DNA of 7,385 nt from Burkholderiales bacterium (GTDB taxonomy: Bacteria; Pseudomonadota; Gammaproteobacteria; Burkholderiales; Usitatibacteraceae). Below, in pieces: positions 5,798 to 7,385 of this stretch. The translations under genes were made by a program, and so were the position numbers. Location: the NCBI GenBank assembly GCA_025350945.1, contig JANXWW010000162.1, positions 1 to 7,385 on the forward strand, read 5' to 3'. The notes beneath the pieces were generated by a model that did no database searches, had not been told where the DNA came from, and saw only the letters and a program-made list of their open reading frames with translations. The first letter of the stretch is position 1; every line of letters begins with the position of its first letter.

Positions 5798-6371
5798 CCG
5801 CTGCTTGCACATCTGCATCGGCCAATGCACTATTACCGCCTTTGGCTGGCATCGCACCGGCTTTGCCGATATAGCCCTTGATCGCATGTTCATACAAGGT
5901 AGGTTTGCCTTGTGCAACGCGAAGTGCCCACGCAGCTTTGTCGCCAAATTTAGGCGCGCCAGCAATACCTGCACCGTGACATGCTACACACGCAGCCTTG
6001 TAAGTGCCTTCACCGCCACCCACAGCGGCAGGCGTGGCACCAGCAGGTACAGCGACGGGAATCAAGGCGGCCACGACTGGCGCTGCTGTTGCAACCACAG
6101 GCGCTGCAGACGCCGTTGCAGCCACAACTGGCGTGATAGCTGCCTGCTGCACGACCAATAACGTTGTCACAGGTGCGATACGTTTCGCGACCATCTCTGG
6201 ATTGTTTGCGGTTTCGTTAGTTGCACCAATCTCATACGTGCCCACCGCAAATTTCGCCAGCAAAGATATGCCGATGATCAGCGCCAGCACGCCAAGCGCA
6301 ACGAAAATAGCCGTTTTGATAGGGTTAGATTTTGATGCCGTGCTGGCTTGTGAAGATGAGTGGTCAGACAT
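5769..6371 (-). CDS. Membrane-anchored monohaem cytochrome c (c5-like)
   Basis: This is a predicted electron carrier attached to the inner membrane with its haem domain in the periplasm. Counted from ATG 6371 it has 200 residues. Residues 1-18 are polar and Ser-rich. A single transmembrane segment lies at about 20-43. A low-complexity Ala/Val/Pro linker at about 75-117 holds three PVVA repeats. The cytochrome c domain follows: CVACH binds haem (Cys128, Cys131, His132) and Met174 in GAMPAKGG is the likely axial ligand. The C-terminal helix is typical of cytochrome c5. An upstream in-frame start would add 23 residues, but MSDHSSS at 6371 follows a GGAAAA-like ribosome site, and the predicted transcription start lies downstream of the longer option. 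The gene has its own promoter and terminator and is probably monocistronic. The redox partner is unknown. Confidence 0.92.
   Translation of the reverse strand: MSDHSSSQASTASKSNPIKTAIFVALGVLALIIGISLLAKFAVGTYEIGATNETANNPEMVAKRIAPVTTLLVVQQAAITPVVAATASAAPVVATAAPVVAALIPVAVPAGATPAAVGGGEGTYKAACVACHGAGIAGAPKFGDKAAWALRVAQGKPTLYEHAIKGYIGKAGAMPAKGGNSALADADVQAAVDYMVASAK
6066..6131 (-). repeat. Imperfect repeats encoding the PVVA linker
   Basis: Related GC-rich units encode three PVVA(A/T) copies, at residues 81-85, 91-95 and 98-102 of the cytochrome. They make a flexible tether between the membrane anchor and the haem domain. Repeats of this kind often vary in copy number between strains. Confidence 0.55.
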
Positions 6372-6414
6372 AGAGTTTTCCGAAAAATGCTGCGTAAAAA
6401 TGGGCCAATACTGA

Positions 6415-6444
6415 ATTATACCGGCGAAGCTTAAATACACTCAA
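6415..6444 (-). promoter_or_regulatory. Sigma70-type promoter of the cytochrome c gene
   Basis: On the minus strand, TTGAGT (6444-6439, 4/6 match) and a perfect TATAAT (6420-6415) are separated by 18 bp. The expected start of transcription is near 6408, giving a leader of about 37 bases before ATG 6371. A 10-bp palindrome overlaps the -35 element and a tandem repeat lies just upstream, so it may be regulated. Confidence 0.72.
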
Positions 6445-6450
6445 ATTTGA
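6441..6450. repeat. 10-bp palindrome over the -35 element
   Basis: TCAAATTTGA is a perfect palindrome overlapping the -35 region of the cytochrome promoter. A bound repressor would block polymerase here. It is short and A/T-rich, so it may be chance. Confidence 0.35.
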
Positions 6451-6459
6451 TGCAAATAT

Positions 6460-6479
6460 ACGACCATTAACGACCATTA
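6460..6479. repeat. Perfect tandem repeat upstream of the cytochrome promoter
   Basis: ACGACCATTA occurs twice without a gap. A 10-bp period puts both copies on nearly the same face of DNA. The centre lies about 61 bases upstream of the predicted transcription start, a usual position for an activator. The binding protein is unknown. Confidence 0.6.
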
Positions 6480-6500
6480 CTGATTGAATTCAGGCTGCGC

Positions 6501-6539
6501 AAATAAAAGCGCGCCACACGTTGTTTTTGGACGCGTGCG
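6501..6539 (-). terminator. Probable intrinsic terminator of the amylase gene
   Basis: On the minus strand, CGCACGCG (6539-6532) and CGTGTGGCG (6520-6512) pair into an 8-bp stem with one G-U wobble and one bulged G, around an 11-base A-rich loop. Three bases later comes TTTTATTT (6508-6501). It begins 24 bases after the amylase stop codon. It is weaker than the cytochrome terminator but well placed. Confidence 0.6.
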
Positions 6540-6563
6540 ACGATGCCAAGTTTATTCTGTTCG

Positions 6564-7385
6564 TTATTTCCAAGCATCACTCGTCGATTGGCTGGTCCCA
6601 CCTGCGCCAGTGCTGAGTGTGCGATTGGTGCCACTCTCCCAGACCACATTTCCGCCACCATCTTTTTTGACGTATTTGTATTGAATGCTGGTGTTGGGCG
6701 GCAGAGTCACCGAGTCCGACCAGTTGCCGCGTGTGCCCACCCCCGAAATCCAGGTAAGCGGTTTGGCACTGCCTGTGGCCCAGCCGCCAAGGGCTGCGAC
6801 ATCGCCGATCACGAAGATATTTTGTCCAGGGTTGGTATCAGCAGCTTCATTGAAACTCACGGTAACGATGGTGCTGCCGGTTGCGCTGCTTGCCATGCGT
6901 GCATTAACGTGAATCGCCGCTGCCGAATATGCGGCCACCGAGATTGTGGCGTTGCCCGTTGCGTCTACCGTGATGTAATTCCCTGCGCAGGTCGTGGTGC
7001 CGCCGGTGCCGGTGCTGAACTCGCCCGAGATCACATCGCAATATTTACCCGCCGCGAGGCTGGTTTTAAATGTGCGGGTCAGCGTGCCGCCATCTTTGTT
7101 GATCACGACAAAGCCTTTATCGCCGCGGCCAAACGCGATCTGATTGTCGCCGTTATCCCACCAATCGCTCACAAAGAAATTACCAATGGTCGCATTGCGA
7201 AATCCCACCATATTGGCAATTGGCCGAAAGCGGTGCTCGCACACCCAGCCACCCACGGTTTGATTAAAACACGCGGGTGATGTGACATTGCCATCCCATG
7301 GTCCCTTGGTGGCACCACCCGCATTAGCATTAAAGGGCGGGCCATAACTGGTGTCGAAAGTGGTGTTGCGATTAAACGCATAGCT
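6564..7385 (-). CDS. Secreted alpha-amylase (GH13) with C-terminal CBM20, 3' part
   Basis: This is an enzyme that cuts alpha-1,4 bonds inside starch, presumably secreted. Only the last 273 residues are here; the 5' end and the catalytic triad lie beyond the window. The visible start of the fragment is in the (beta/alpha)8 domain. It contains WVCEHRFRPIANMVGFRN and DWWDNG-NQIAFGRG-KGFVVIN, which are hallmarks of the Streptomyces/animal-like alpha-amylases (GH13_32 type). A beta-sandwich domain C follows, with two cysteines (window residues 116 and 133) that probably pair. The last 100 residues or so (bases 6564 to about 6875) are a CBM20 starch-binding domain: IFVIGDVAALGGW, the NWS Trp, YKYVKKDGGGNVVWESG and NR. 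The CBM20 suggests action on raw or granular starch. A terminator follows. The subfamily is my recognition of motifs and was not confirmed by a search. Confidence 0.93.
   Translation of the reverse strand, partial: SYAFNRNTTFDTSYGPPFNANAGGATKGPWDGNVTSPACFNQTVGGWVCEHRFRPIANMVGFRNATIGNFFVSDWWDNGDNQIAFGRGDKGFVVINKDGGTLTRTFKTSLAAGKYCDVISGEFSTGTGGTTTCAGNYITVDATGNATISVAAYSAAAIHVNARMASSATGSTIVTVSFNEAADTNPGQNIFVIGDVAALGGWATGSAKPLTWISGVGTRGNWSDSVTLPPNTSIQYKYVKKDGGGNVVWESGTNRTLSTGAGGTSQSTSDAWK

Noticed and set aside
6004..6414. Plus-strand ORF of 136 codons opposite the cytochrome c
   Set aside because: It is a low-complexity Ala/Thr product created by the antisense of the Ala/Val/Pro linker.
6447..6460. 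FNR/Anr-like box TTGAT-GCAA-ATATA before the cytochrome promoter
   Set aside because: Only one half matches TTGAT-N4-ATCAA fully (8/10 overall), and the centre is about 45 bases from the predicted start instead of 41.5.
6543..7280. Long plus-strand ORF (245 codons) opposite the amylase
   Set aside because: It is the antisense of a clear GH13-CBM20 coding region. Its translation shows no family motif and is Cys/His/Ala-rich, as expected from a mirror of Gly/Thr/Ala codons.
1..7385. Replication origin or DnaA-box cluster in the window
   Set aside because: No TTATNCACA-type boxes were found by eye on either strand. The gene content suggests that the origin is nearby but outside.

Overview
This window looks like the replication-origin-proximal part of a proteobacterial chromosome, most likely betaproteobacterial. 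The inference rests on the plus-strand order mnmE, mnmG, rsmG, parA, on a ParB-binding parS site, and on an ApaH and a membrane-anchored c5-type cytochrome of proteobacterial style. Base composition is moderate, with no sign of a phage or insertion sequence. The genus cannot be fixed from this sequence.

Plus strand, 1-4871. The 3' end of mnmE (tRNA U34 modification GTPase) is followed by an exported dienelactone-hydrolase-like protein, then mnmG (partner of MnmE), rsmG (16S rRNA G527 methyltransferase) and parA (chromosome-partition ATPase). MnmE and MnmG together make the cmnm5U34 / nm5U34 tRNA modification, so the hydrolase gene sits between two functional partners. A 15/16 match to the parS consensus lies at 394-409, inside the first codons of the hydrolase gene. 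It is part of a larger nested inverted-repeat structure that reaches back to the start codon. parA does not have parB next to it: apaH converges on it after only 5 bases.

Minus strand, 7385-4877. Reading from the right, the window holds the 3' part of a secreted GH13 alpha-amylase with a C-terminal CBM20 starch-binding domain and a likely intrinsic terminator. Next come a good sigma70-type promoter with a perfect 10-bp tandem repeat upstream, a membrane-anchored monohaem cytochrome c with an Ala/Val/Pro linker, a strong intrinsic terminator, and apaH (diadenosine tetraphosphatase). The apaH ribosome binding site starts at the edge of that terminator, so apaH is either expressed by readthrough or controlled through it.

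Most genes here are well-known families. I did not find an obviously new multi-gene system. The points most worth checking are the parS/start-codon overlap, the parA without parB, the 23-codon leader-like ORF that fills the mnmG-rsmG gap, and the repeat-bearing cytochrome promoter. No tRNA, rRNA, CRISPR array, insertion sequence or DnaA-box cluster was seen.
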